A stretch of DNA of 64,000 nucleotides from Sambucus nigra (Eukaryota > Streptophyta > Magnoliopsida > Dipsacales > Adoxaceae): positions 636,268,585 to 636,332,584 of the forward strand of contig OX422210.1 in the NCBI GenBank assembly GCA_949130495.1. The letters run 5' to 3'. Of the stretch, positions 37,531 through 48,801 are shown piece after piece (positions within the stretch are counted from its first letter, which is position 1; the number at the start of each line of letters is the position of its first letter). The notes beneath the pieces were generated by a model. That model did not search any database. It was not told where the DNA came from and was given only the letters and a program-made list of their open reading frames with translations. A program made the translations under genes and the position numbers.

Positions 37531-38689
37531 CCGATTTCAATTCATCATCTAGATTCGAAGTTGGTCATCAATACTTACCAATTCTCACCCTACAATCTGA
37601 TTCCAATAGTACCATATTAAATCTAAATCAATTGAGTAATTAATCTACACACATTACTCTAATTCAGAAAAACCCATTTTAATTGTCAGCATAAACCCAA
37701 ACACGGATTTTTGATACACTCACTATGATATGAATTGATTATCACGAAATTTAAAATCACAGCAAGTTAACCACTTGCCTCTAATTATTCGTAGAGTCTG
37801 ATCCGTTGAGGTACCAGAAGGTTTGATGAAGAATGCCCAAATCCCTTTCTTGATTTGTCTTCAAAAGCTCCCCAAATTGCTTCCTCTATTTCTCTCTCAA
37901 ATCCCTAGGTTTGGAGTATGATTTCTGTCCTTCAGTGCTCTAAGACCTAGTTTCATTATACCAAATCTCGTTTTTAGCCTAATGGGCCAAGTCCAAATGA
38001 CCCGAACACTCCCGTGTGGGCCCAATTATGCCTAAAAATTCGCCGTGGTCCATTTACTACCCCCGGATATACTTTTTCGACTATCTCGGCCCATCCGGAC
38101 TCAACCATGTGCTCAGAATCGACATCCGAATTAATTTATAAAAATCCTTATCTCACACCCAAATTAGTCTATACCGACTCCCGACTAAGATAAATAAATG
38201 CCACGTCAATCATACACGTTATGACGTAATTAAATTATTACTATTCACTTAGTAATTAAATTTTCCCAAATATTAACCAGTACTCTCCGGTTAATATTTA
38301 AATAAAAATTACCATAATTAATTCAATTAAATTACGTCACACAAGTAATTTAAAATTTTCCCGAATTAATTAAATATTAAATGCACAGAAATATGGGGTG
38401 TTACACTAGTGTTACGGACTTAGTATACGGTAAGGCCGGAATATTTTATAATTATATATATATGGTATGCGATAGTATATATATGGTGTGTGGATATAAA
38501 TATCAGTAATCGGATATTATTTAAATATATACTCTTGTGCTATCAAGGGAGGTTGCGCGTAGTGGGTGAATCCCCTATATTGAGGAGTAGGGCGAGTATA
38601 TCCCCAGGTCATAGCGTCCGGTATATGGGTGAGAGGCATCTCACTTTTAGGGAAAGAATATGACCGCCTATCACTACACCAAATCCGCA

Positions 38690-38935
38690 CTATTGTCACG
38701 GTCATTGACCTTGACAAGTTGGACTTGTCAAGGTCAATGATCGTGGTAATTCGGGGCGAGACAAAAAATTTTATCATGGACCTGTCACGGTCATTGACCT
38801 TGACAAGTTCGTTAGAATTGTCACGGTCATGTCACGATCATGGACTGTGACAAGTTTAGTCACGGTTAATAACCGTGACAAACCCGTGATAATATTTTAA
38901 AAAAATTGTCACGATCAATGACCGTGACAATTCTG
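38690..38935. repeat. Left subterminal palindromic repeats of CACTA
   Basis: At least eight copies of TTGTCACGGTCA / TGACCTTGACAA motifs in both orientations, some joined head to head as near-perfect palindromes with almost no loop. The matching array is at the other end (42505-42660). They are probable binding sites for the element-encoded accessory protein (inference from CACTA biology). Confidence 0.85.
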
Positions 38936-39172
38936 GGCAGAATTTAAAAAAATTCTGCTGGGCAGTATGGCCACTGCCACTGCCCAGCAGTATATTTGTA
39001 CCTGTTATAACAACGTTGGTTCTACCTATTCAAACATCATATATACAAATAAACTAAAGATAGTGCAAATATATATTCATGACGATATAATCCAAATATT
39101 CAAAATAGAAATAATATACATAACGATAGAATCCAAATATAATTAAAATGGACAAACTTAAAAATAATGTTA

Positions 39173-40839
39173 CTACATGTCTTGGGTAAATGTGAGGAGG
39201 TGAGTTGGCCACACGATATACGAATTGACACACCCACTAATATACATCGTGCCGTATTGTTCGCGCAACCACAATAGGAAGTTCTCCTTCCCGGGTATCA
39301 CATGCGTGACGAGCACTTTGGACTCGATCCCTTGAAGCGCACATCCATGAACTATTCCACCCTCGACGATATTCGGGTCTCTCAACCCCCGCCCTATCCG
39401 CTGGACATCAAATACATCCAATATGAACATGCTCGTCCAACCAAGTGTCGACATCGGTCTAGGGAAGGGAGCCAAATAAGGAAGTGGATCATCGAAATAC
39501 GCACGTGACGGTGAAGAAGCAGTGAGGTCCACATCCTCGTCCTCCAGCGCCTCGTTCTCCCGCACCTCCTCCATCGCCTTTTCCTTCCATTTCCCCTCCC
39601 CTTACGGTCTCCGCCCAACGTATGCTTCATAAATTCGTACATATCTTGGACCGTCGCCTCCAAACGGTACAACTTCGCGTCGTGTGAATCCACCATTCGA
39701 TCCAACCCGGTGTCGCTCGTCTCCAATCCGATGATCCTAGATTTGGCCACCCGCGAGCTCACCCCCTTGTCCTCCCCTTGTGATCAGAGCCAAGCACTTG
39801 GCTGAGTGCGTCTGTGGACAAAGACGCCTTGTCGGCATCAGACTGTGACTCATGCACTTCCTTAATCTTTGCCTAAAATGACAAAAAGCACATGATTAGT
39901 AAAATAAGTAAACTAAAAAATTATAACGTAATTAATAAAAATTAAACTGTCGGATTACTTACAATCGTGGTCGCGACGCTCGAGGACACCTCCTTGTCCT
40001 TCCCCTTCTTCGTTCGAAGAGACACATAAGTATCGAGCCTACCCCCTGGCCCACTCCCTACCCCCTGAAATAAAATAAAGTAAAATTAGTATCGGCCCCG
40101 TAAAGTAAAATAATGAAGAATAATATACTTTTGTAGTTATAGAAAAATTAAGTCTTACCTTCATCCTATGCTCCACCTCGACGTAAGAGGTCCGGCCGAA
40201 GTAGGGCACGTCCGTCTTTTTTGCCCGATTTTCCTTTCTCGATTGGCGAGATACCAATTGTCGATCCTCGATCTCATTGTCAATGAACTTTTTCCATTGT
40301 GCCAATGAGATCGGCTCCTTGGACGGGACGGATCCACGCCATTGTATAATGGAGTCTCGTATTTTCCCAAAGTACCGTGTTCGCATATTTTTCTTCCACG
40401 TCTTGTGTTGCTCCCTCAACTGCTCCAAGACGGAATCGCGTAGCTTTGGATCCAAGTTGAATTGTTCTTGTCCAACAAATTCAATGTTAGTTACGAATAA
40501 ATATAAATATAAATATAAATATAAAATGAAATCGAAATTGAAATTGAAATTGAAATATTCATATAAATATAAATATATTACATGTAGTGCCGCCCAAACA
40601 GCTAACTTGAGCTCATATGGCACCTCCTTCCAACTCATAAACCCCGGGCCGATGACCGTCTTTAGCAGCTCGAGGGATCTCGCTAATAGCTCCAATTTGT
40701 TCTCGATGGTAACCCCAAATTTTCCATAGTTGGGGAGCCTAGGGGCCGATGAGCCCTCGTCGCCTCCGCTACCACTGACCCCAGACGACATCATCATAAA
40801 CAGCATCATCATCTTCGCCTTAATACCTGAAGGAGACAT
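39173..40839 (-). pseudogene. CACTA accessory protein gene (Ptta/En/Spm, Transposase_24 type), frameshifted
   Basis: The minus-strand start at 40839 reads MSPSGIKAK. Apparent exons are 40839-40582, about 40466-40159, 40064-39963 and 39872-39173, with GT-AG introns (clear GTAAG donors at 40158 and 39962). The conserved Transposase_24 region is WKKFIDNEIEDRQL, then SRKENRAKKTDVPYFGRTS. The C-terminal part has a YIVWPTHLL motif resembling the FVAWP block of plant CACTA accessory proteins. The family is En/Spm TNP1/TNPA-like and should bind the subterminal repeats. Exon 4 changes frame near 39590 and perhaps near 39765, so the gene is probably broken. Exon 1 and intron edges are by eye. Confidence 0.65.
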
Positions 40840-41784
40840 TTGCTGTAAAAAAATGTTATTAGTACAGATAAAAAAAATGTTATTAGTACACATAGACACA
40901 CACCCCTACCCCACCCCACCACACACACGCACACGTACACGTACACCTACACGTACACGTACATGTTATTAGTACACATATACACATACACACATAAATA
41001 TGTCTAAATTTGTTGAAAACATCTAACGTGGAATAGATGTAAAGCATGGAATTATTATTATATATATTATATATCCCGGAATAGATGTAAAGCATGGAAT
41101 ATATGTAACAACTTTAAGCTAATAAGAATATTATACATAAATTATACAGTCTCAAACTGTCCAAATGGGACAATTCGAGAGATCTCATTACAGGGGTAAT
41201 GACTCTTGAACGGGTCTAAGGGCTATTGAATACGTACGCATAAGAACTATAAGGCTAGTATCTATGCGCACTATATTTAATTGCAAGTATGTTTCATTTA
41301 ATTATCATACTATATATATATATTGTTCGATATATAGAGTAATTTTCAAAAAAAGTTAAAAAAATCCCACCCCCATATGGACAATAATCCAGTGGTCATG
41401 CCACTTTTAAAACTAACCAACCAAACATTTACTAAACAAAATAATCCAGCAGCAATGTCAACAACAAATGTGTATCACGTACTCCTTCTAATTCATTTCA
41501 TCAATTAAACTAACAATTAACGTATAGAATTATTAATTTACTAATTTACACTGAGGGGCAATCCTACTTTCATATGAAATGAGCACTAATTATTAATTTA
41601 CTTTCATCTAAAACTGTTTCATTTATTAATTATATTTTAGTGGATGTAATTATAGAATCTATGGATGGATTCAATTTAATTTTACTATGTGAATGTTTTT
41701 ATCTACAATGATTTAAACTTGAAACAATATATATTATCTCATAGAATCATCAAAACACGATATTAAGAGAATTACAATGGTACC

Positions 41785-42396
41785 TTAACTTACCCCCCCC
41801 CCCCCCCCCCCCCACAAACAAATGGACAAATTCATGGGTTTTTTCCAACATATAAACATCATATACACCTAACAAACATACACAAACATATATTCACGAG
41901 TTAGTTTCAACAAAAGTGCAAAAAATTCAAGAACCCATATATATACAAATACAAAAATAAATAACTCGTGAATTTGTCAATTTGTTTGACAAATTCATGG
42001 GTTAATTCAAATACAAAAATAAATTCATGGGTTAATTCAAATACAAAAATACAAGTTCATGGGTTAATTCAAATACACACACATACACACACACACACAC
42101 CTCCCTCCACACACCCCACTCACCACATACACACACACACACACACACACAATAGCCCCCCACCCTGCCCCACCTCCCTCCACACCCCCACCCACCACAC
42201 ATACACACACACACACACACACAACAACAACCCCCTGCCCCACCCCCTACCCCCACCCTGCCCCACCCCCCACACACGCACGCACACACACACGCACATA
42301 CACACACACACACATATATATATATACACACAAACAAATATATAAATGGAAGAGAGAGAGAGAGAAATAAACCTGAAAGTAGAGAGAGAGAGCAGC

Positions 42397-42446
<50 letters not shown>

Positions 42447-42450
42447 GGGG
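41785..42450. repeat. C-run, (CA)n and (GA)n low-complexity block in CACTA
   Basis: A homopolymer of about 20 C lies at 41791-41812, CA/CCCCA-rich simple repeats at 42075-42320, and a (GA)n tract at 42350-42445. A 28-32-bp direct repeat (ATTCATGGGTTAATTCAAAT) lies at 41994-42072. The open frames in this block are composition artefacts. Confidence 0.9.
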
Positions 42451-43775
42451 AGGGAACGGTAGGAGGGAAAAAAGAAGGGGCAAGGTTTTTTGCTATAGAA
42501 GTTGTCACGGTCGTGTCAAGGTCATTGACCGTGACAATTATTTAAATAATTGTCACGGTCATTAACCATGACAATTCTTTGTCACGATCGTGTCAAGGTC
42601 AATGACCGTGACACAAAACGCGTGTTTTTTGTCACGGTCAATGACCTTGACAAGGGTGGCGGGTTGAAAGGTGACAATTTTGTCATTTTGGTGTAGTGTG
42701 TATTATGTTCATGTTTTTATCCAAGTTAGTTAGCGATGCTGACTTGGGTAACTAGGTTATGCGAGTACACCTAGTGGAATAGCACTTTAGAGAATATATT
42801 CGGTGAGTTATTACTCCGAATGATGGTTACTACTTATATATTCAACATATGTGCGAATGTTGTAATATGATTAGATGTAAATAATGGGATAGATAATTAT
42901 ATACAAGTAATTTAATACATGACGTGAATTGTATTATGTGTATAATGGGTGTGAAAGTTATATGAATTAAAATAGGGAAATGATTAATTAAGTTAGTGCT
43001 AGTAATAACTTATAAATCATATATTTAAGCATACTCGGTTAGAGTAGGGTGGGTGAAAGGGATTTTATCGATTATCTAGTTACGGGGTAGATGACTAGGT
43101 GAGATATAAATCAGGCGTTAGGTGTGTACATTAGAGGGGGGTGAGGATGTCCTCAAGGGAGTGTGGAACTAACTAAAATATGAATTACATTCATGCATTT
43201 TATATTACTGCAAGTTAATCATTTGCTAAATATTTTCAAATATTTTGGGTTCTAACCCTTACTATAAACTATTTTCAAAACCTTTTAGGTGTCCAGCCAC
43301 AGGGACGCCAGATTTGATTCATTCCAAGGATTTCGTTGTTGCAGCATATGTGGATGTTGCAGGATTTGGATAAGCGCATCTATCTCTTCTATTCTTAGAA
43401 TGGGGACTTTAAATCAAATACTCGAGCATGTTGCTCACAGTTTTATTTAATGTTCATTTCAGATACTTTGAGATTTATTATTATTTGTCTTTACATTTGT
43501 GTTGGATTTTAGCCAATGATTTATTCGGCCAGATTCTCATTTATATGTGATGGTTGGATTCAGTTAGCTTGTGATTGTTTGATCTTTTATTTCCGCATAA
43601 GTATTTCATTGAGTTAACGAAAGATAAAACTCGACACCAGTTTAATTTCACTTAAGTGGATAGTAATTAAAAAGTTCTCGATAATGATGCTAAGAATGAA
43701 CCAACTGAGAAACCTGTTCTAATTTAATTTAGGACCAATCACTCGAAGTTTCATTAAGCGGGGTGTCACATCAGG

Positions 43776-44300
43776 TTCCTCAGGGACTCCAAGGCCAAGG
43801 GAACAACGGGAGTGGCCATCGGGGACAATACCCGGGACAACCTCGTTAGGGCCAACCTCAGGGACCGTAGAGTCAGGGTCAGCAGGGCCAGTATCAGAGA
43901 GACGGGCTAAAGTGCTGCTACATTTATGGTCAGCCAGACCACGTGAAGAGAGATTTTCCACAGAGAGATAGGGGCTAACAGAAGGACGTCCCACCGGGGC
44001 ATCAGGTACAGGGACCCCCAGCAACAGTTCCCCATGTTCCACAGGAGTTGGGACATTTGCAGTACGAACATGTGTACAACGTTCGAGATGTTTCGATTCC
44101 CCCAGCACCGCCAGTGCCACCGGTGGTAGATTGTACATTTCCTATTTATGAGCATAATAGTAAAATTCTTTTGATACTAGTGCATCTCATTCATTTGTTA
44201 GGACCCATTTTATTAGAGTTATTGGATTACTAGATGCAACTAATAGCCTACTCATGCGTGTGTGGAGTTATCGATTGGGGGTGGATCTTGTCCGTCGCGA
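43776..44300 (+). pseudogene. gag tail and protease remnant of element Z
   Basis: Resumes the gag interrupted at 329. The zinc knuckle is degraded: CCYIYGQPDHVKRDF keeps the first Cys and the His but has lost the others (43912-43956). Then LQYEHVYNVRDV matches the pre-protease segment of C (LQYGRVYNVHQA). The protease active site reads FDTSASHSF around 44169-44195, with the catalytic Asp present but Gly replaced by Ser. Several stops and frame changes occur. No further pol domain could be recognised downstream. Confidence 0.75.
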
Positions 44301-46475
44301 GGAAGGGGACATGAGTGGGATGTCTAGTAAAGACATTAGTAGAAAAGTTTTGGTTTGATTAGGACGAGGGTTTTATGTCTAATAACCATTGAGACGGTAA
44401 TGTTATGGGTACTGAAACTACAAGTTTTATTCCGAGATGATTGGGGGTCAATTTTATGTGATGCGAGAGGGTCACGGTAATGTATTAGAACTATATTCGT
44501 GTGAGAAATGGATTTAATGGAGGTATCGTCAATATCACTAGTATGTGTATTTTTACCATGGAGTAGCGGGTCATTCTTCGGTTCCACCTCGAAGGAATGG
44601 GTGGGTATATTGAGATGACGTATTTCTTGAGGACTAGATCCTTTGAGAGGTGATATTCGAGGTATGGATTTATCTTGGGTACGGACGGGTTCGGAATGGT
44701 GGGCGATCATAGCAAGGCTATCGTGTTCATTATTTCAAGTGCAGAATGTATATGCTTCTTAAGGTGTCTCACCTGGAAGAGGGTTGAGCCCGCAGAAATA
44801 TCTTTTGAAGTAGACTTCAGAGAGTATAGTTGTCTAGTTATATTGGATTCCTGTGTGTAGGGACTCATATTGATGAGACTCAAGGGATGTAATGTTGCCG
44901 TGGAGCAGAGAGATTTATCTCGTTATTAATATTTAGCGTTAAGATCTTAGTAATAGTATGAGAGCAGTAGTATATGACTCATTTAGAGATGCGGGAGTCC
45001 ATGATAGACTTAGGAGTATAGGGGCAAGGTTTGAGATTTCCGGAGGTATGCTTTGGGTTATGTAGAAATCAAGGACCAACGATGTTGAGAAATAGTACAT
45101 TAGGAAAAGCTCTTTTGGACCTTGCTGGGAGGTGTTATGCGCATAAGCCTTAATAAAATGTCTAAAGTGGGAAGACGTCATCGAATTCTAGGTCATCGAA
45201 TTGAATGATAATTAATGAACGTGTGGAGAAAATACGTTGAGCAGGGAGCCACTAAGAGATAGGGCTAGTGGAGCCGGAAAGTGTTGGAAAAGAAACACTG
45301 CAAAGTTTTGCACCACACGTTGATAGGTGAGGTAATATTGGGAAGAATTTAATAGTAATGAGTAAGGTCATTGAAAAATATGGAGGATATATCCACGCCG
45401 AGAATGCGGGGGCCGAAATTTAGACAAATATGGTTACGTGAGTGGTGATAGTAGGTTTGTGCAATTTTGCATGAGATATAGGGTGTATGGGCACCTAGGA
45501 GGAGTCAGAGTCTCTACTGTATAAATACTTAGCATATTTAGGGAGAAGACGCAAAGGCGATGATATTGGGTATATTTTAGACGAATGGGAATAAAATGTT
45601 CCAAGGACTATGAAATGTTGAAGTGTGGGGGTGTGTTTGGAAGTGACACTGAGTGTGTCACAACTTATGATTTGTTACCACTAGGATGCGCGAGTGAGAC
45701 GGATATTAGTGGATGTGGTGGTGGAAATAGCCATAGTGTATATATGTAAATACCATGGGATAGCGGGTTATTTGGTGCTAACCACAAGAGAGTAGAAGGT
45801 ACACTATGGGGAAGGTTGCATTATACGAGAGATTTCTACTTTGGAAAATTATGAGAGTGGTGTGGATGTTTTTCCAAGTTTCAACTGTGTAGCTCTAGTT
45901 TGGGGCTATAGGGGATAGATATAGTAAGATTGGATGTTCGTGGTACCAGGGTATGAATTATCGTTGCTAGGTTTCACCTGAGATAGGGTCTAGCGTATAT
46001 ATACGGTAATGTATGTTAAAATGTGTTGCATGTTAATGTATTAATATTGTTAAATTGAAATCCCGCGGACACTTCTGAGGTGATTCGAGGTGGTTGGGCT
46101 TATTATCGAGCGGGGAGATATAGCTCGGGATTTACTTTTGCGCAAGGAAACTAGTGATAGTAAGGGCGCGATAGAGTATGTTGTCATTTTTAGCATAAGA
46201 GTGAATATGTATACTGTTATGCCGAGAAAAAGGGTAATTGGGATGTTATGACTGTGAGATTAAAGTTATATTACGATTTAGAGGCTAGTAAAAGTCGGGT
46301 TATTATTTCGTGCAGATAAGCATGGGTACAGAGTGTATGGGCACTCTGGTTAAGTACGATCATTTAAGGACTATGTAGCACGGCTAAGAGTAGAAGATTA
46401 CAGAGCTAATTAATAGTGGGAGTACTAGGCTTATCCGAATTTTGAGGACGAAATTTCATTGTAAAGGGGGGAGTA
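44300..46475 (+). mobile_element. Non-coding internal region of Z up to its PPT
   Basis: No recognisable gene. Blocks are shared with A and D (for example GAGATATAGGGTGTATGGGC at 45475-45494). The distance from zinc knuckle to PPT is about 2.56 kb, close to A (about 2.6 kb net of the Helitron) and D (about 2.6 kb), against 3.6 kb in the coding element C. Confidence 0.6.
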
Positions 46476-47024
46476 TGTAACACCCCATAAATTCAAGGAC
46501 CTTTAATTAAATAAAATATTAGGAGAAAAAGAATTTATTTTATTTTGAGGAATTAAATTCATAATTTGAGAATTTTTAAAATTTAAAATTTATTAATTTG
46601 GCAAATTGAGAATTAATTATTTTGGATTATTTTATGTCGTATTTTGAGGTCTTAAATCCGAAAGATGTTATAAATTAATCCGGATGTCAATTTTGAGAGC
46701 ACGATTGAGTTCGATAGGGTCAAAATAGTCCAAAATGAGTGGCTATATATATATTGGATTTCGGGACTTAATTAGACATAATTGAGCTCCAAATAAAGAG
46801 TTTGGGCCCTTTTTAGGAGGCCCGCCCTAATTGTGTAAGGGTGAGACAACTTAAAGTCATTTTAGAAGACTAAAATTGTGGAGAGCTTAAGAGGAGAGCC
46901 ATTAGAAGAGAATTTGGAGATTTTGGGAGATTGTTTCAAGAACAAGAGGTGGTCCTTGAATTCAATTCAACATCTTCATCCAAAGCCTTTGATCACCCGA
47001 TATTTTATTAGGCGGGGTGTCACA
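46476..47024 (+). repeat. Shortened 3' LTR of element Z
   Basis: Follows the PPT, starts TGTAACACCCC and ends GGCGGGGTGTCACA at 47024. It is only 549 bp, against about 2.9 kb for relatives. The two ends are present and the middle is missing, so it carries a large internal deletion. Confidence 0.8.
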
Positions 47025-47457
47025 GATTTGTCCTCGACAAGTCACGAACAAGAAGGCAGTAAAATTTCTTAATTAGAGGTTTTACCCGACCAGGTTAAAG
47101 TATGGAATAATTATGCATTCCTAATACACTTGGTCACCTCTGATAACTAATGATAAAACTTAGTACAATAAAGTTATTAATAGTTTTATCTAAGTGCATT
47201 AGTTGAATCTAAGGCTATATGAATGATTCAAATATGAATCAAATATTAAACATTTGAGCAGATTATTTAGATTACAAATCGATTAACTAATCATTAAGCA
47301 GGTTACCTAGTCGGAAAAAAGATTAATATCAACCATAATCTTGAATAAAGAGAACTCAATCAAAAATAACTTAATTTCATTAATCAAAATGTATTACAAT
47401 AGCAGGAATTGATCAAAATACAGTTCAATAAGTATCAATTTATTCTACTGGACGCTT

Positions 47458-48598
47458 TCATTCTGCCTCGTCCATTCCAGCAGGAGGATCCTCGAGGGTA
47501 TATGGAGAATTTATTGTGTTGAAATCTCTTAGCATCTGCCTATTACTGTCACTTAGCTTATCAAGCAAGTGGGGAGGACGAACTATCTCACATTCATCAT
47601 GGAGGCCATAATCCTCCAAATATTTACTTATTAAGCATTGAGGAATAGCATCAGGAGGAATCCATCTCGTGTCCAATTTGAAAGGAGGTTTGTCACAATC
47701 CAAGAAACCTAGATCATTCCAGTGCCACAAATCAGTGTTTTGATCATACTTCAGCAAAATCAATAAGTTGGTCCACCCCCATATATAGCCTTCATAATTG
47801 CTTTGAGCAAGATGATCATCCATGTGGGCTAAGGCCTCATTATAACTCTCCATAAAAATTTCCCTTGGTTGCTTGTGAAATTAAAATGTTAGCCTATCCA
47901 CTTGATCTTGAAGTTTCTTAAGGACAATATCTTTGGATTTCAACAGGGCAGCTTGGTCGGCAAGAGCTTTCTTAGTTCTCTCTTCCTCAATAGTTGGCCG
48001 AACAATTATACTTTGCCTGGAAGTTTGCCCAGGTTCGGTCTTCTCCTTTTGCAATGCTTCTAGATCATCCAACAGTCTTGCATTCTCAGTATCTAAAAAG
48101 GAAATGCCCTCATCTAGACCAGTAGTGGCTGATCTCTTCAGGCTGTCAAGTTCATCCCGCAAGACATTATTTTCTTTCTACAGCATTGCAGCAATTTATC
48201 GAGCACTTTCCAAATCTTATTTTAAAGATAATTCCTTCTTGTTCAAAGCAGAAGTAATGCCTTTTAACTTTTTGCCAAAGCCCCAGCCTTCACTTTAATG
48301 CTTTATATTTGGCCTCATAATCAGAATGAAGCAGTACTTTAGAGAGTTTTTGATCTTCCTTCATCTGCTCAATCATTTTGTAATAAGCGATGTTATTAGC
48401 TACAACCCTATTCAAAAGGTAATGAAGATGGATACATGACTCCTTAACTTTGTAGGAGACATTTGGGTCGAGCAACCATGTTAAGTCTTCCTCAGACATA
48501 GGAACATGGCCTGCCTCAAAGAGATTCTTGCACTGCCTAAGTAGGTCAGATTCAGCAGAAACAGTGGCCTTCTTCCTAGTACCAAACTGGAAAGTCAC
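47458..48598 (-). pseudogene. Second antisense gene of element E (coiled-coil)
   Basis: Minus-strand segments are 48598-48290 (FGTRKKATVSAESDL...), 48162-47881 (long coiled coil with SIIVRPTIEEERTKKAL) and 47853-47458 (YEGYIWGWTNLLILL, KFLDTRWIPPD-like region, RQMLRDFNTINSPYTLED). The C-terminal segments are in order and match the antisense remnant of B, so they form one gene broken by stops or containing introns. The coiled coil suggests self-association. No known domain was recognised. Distinct from the upstream antisense gene, which ends at 48802. Confidence 0.55.
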
Positions 48599-48801
48599 AA
48601 ATATATGAGTTTGTGGGACAAACCTAGAGAAGTAGAAAATATATAAAGTAACAAGCTATTAATAAATCAAGATCATTCAAATCCATAAAGAGTTGAGACA
48701 AGAAAAGTTGTTCTTTCATTGATTAATAATTTAAGTACAAGAGTTGATACATTATCAAGAAAGGAAAGACAAAAAAAAAAAGCAAACTTGCTAATAAGTA
48801 G

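Larger units (their letters stand above)
1808..38405 (-). mobile_element. LTR element A (gypsy, Tekay-like, defective), minus strand
   Basis: Full-length LTR retrotransposon in reverse orientation: 3' LTR 1808-19120, internal 19121-25523, 5' LTR 25524-38405. The TSD is CTAGT at 1803-1807 and 38406-38410. The primer-binding site is the reverse complement of TGGTATCAGAG at 25511-25521 (initiator-Met tRNA type). The polypurine tract follows the 3' LTR at 19121-19134. Each LTR is about 2.9 kb once nested insertions B, C and D are removed. Net of the Helitron, the internal region is about 3.86 kb and holds only decayed gag/pol pieces. LTRs differ by roughly 6% or more in segments compared by eye. 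Confidence 0.88.
25524..38405 (-). repeat. 5' LTR of element A, interrupted by D
   Basis: Pieces 25524-27559 and 37536-38405 total about 2.9 kb. It begins TGCGACACCCC (one change from TGTGACACCCC) on the plus strand and ends GGGGTGTTACA at 38405. It contains a (TA)n run at about 26859-26905 and a GATCGATCGACC palindrome cluster at 27313-27350. No gene. Confidence 0.85.
38672..42698 (-). mobile_element. CACTA (En/Spm) transposon, non-autonomous
   Basis: Terminal inverted repeats are CACTACACCAAA at 38672 and TTTGGTGTAGTG ending at 42698. The likely 3-bp target duplication is TAT/TGT with one mismatch (38669-38671, 42699-42701). Both subterminal regions (38690-38935 and 42505-42660) are packed with TGTCACGGTCA and its inverse TGACCGTGACA, forming back-to-back palindromes, the usual binding-site arrays of CACTA elements. 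It carries one accessory gene on the minus strand (39173-40839) but no TNP2-type transposase. It is 4.03 kb. Confidence 0.9.
330..43770 (+). mobile_element. Solo LTR G (gypsy), itself split by A and a CACTA element
   Basis: Begins TGTAACACCCCGTATT at 330 and ends GGGGTGTCACA at 43770. It is flanked by the 5-bp duplication TCAGG (325-329 and 43771-43775). After removing element A (1808-38405, plus its target copy) and the CACTA element (38672-42698), about 2.8 kb remains. That is the length of one LTR of this family, with no internal region, PBS or PPT. It is therefore a solo LTR left by LTR-LTR recombination. It sits in the gag of Z. Confidence 0.85.
38411..43770 (+). repeat. Right part of solo LTR G, split by a CACTA element
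   Basis: Non-coding LTR sequence at 38411-38671 and 42699-43770. It matches the 3' half of element A's LTRs, for example AAGAATATGACCGCCT at 38654 and GACTTGGGTAACTAGG at 42741. It ends GCGGGGTGTCACA. Confidence 0.8.
1..47024 (+). mobile_element. Outermost old Ty3/gypsy element Z (left end off window)
   Basis: The outer element of the nest. Its gag reading frame is present at 2-329 and resumes after a solo LTR at 43776 with the gag zinc-knuckle region and a protease remnant. It then runs to a polypurine tract (AAAGGGGGGAGTA, 46463-46475) and a 3' LTR beginning TGTAACACCCC at 46476. The 5' LTR and first part of gag lie outside the window, so its own target duplication cannot be tested. Own sequence is only about 3.6 kb here; the rest is inserted material. 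Coding capacity is destroyed throughout. Confidence 0.75.

Noticed and set aside
41968..42508. ORFs rich in Thr/His or Val/Cys
   Set aside because: They are translations of (CA)n and (GA)n microsatellites.
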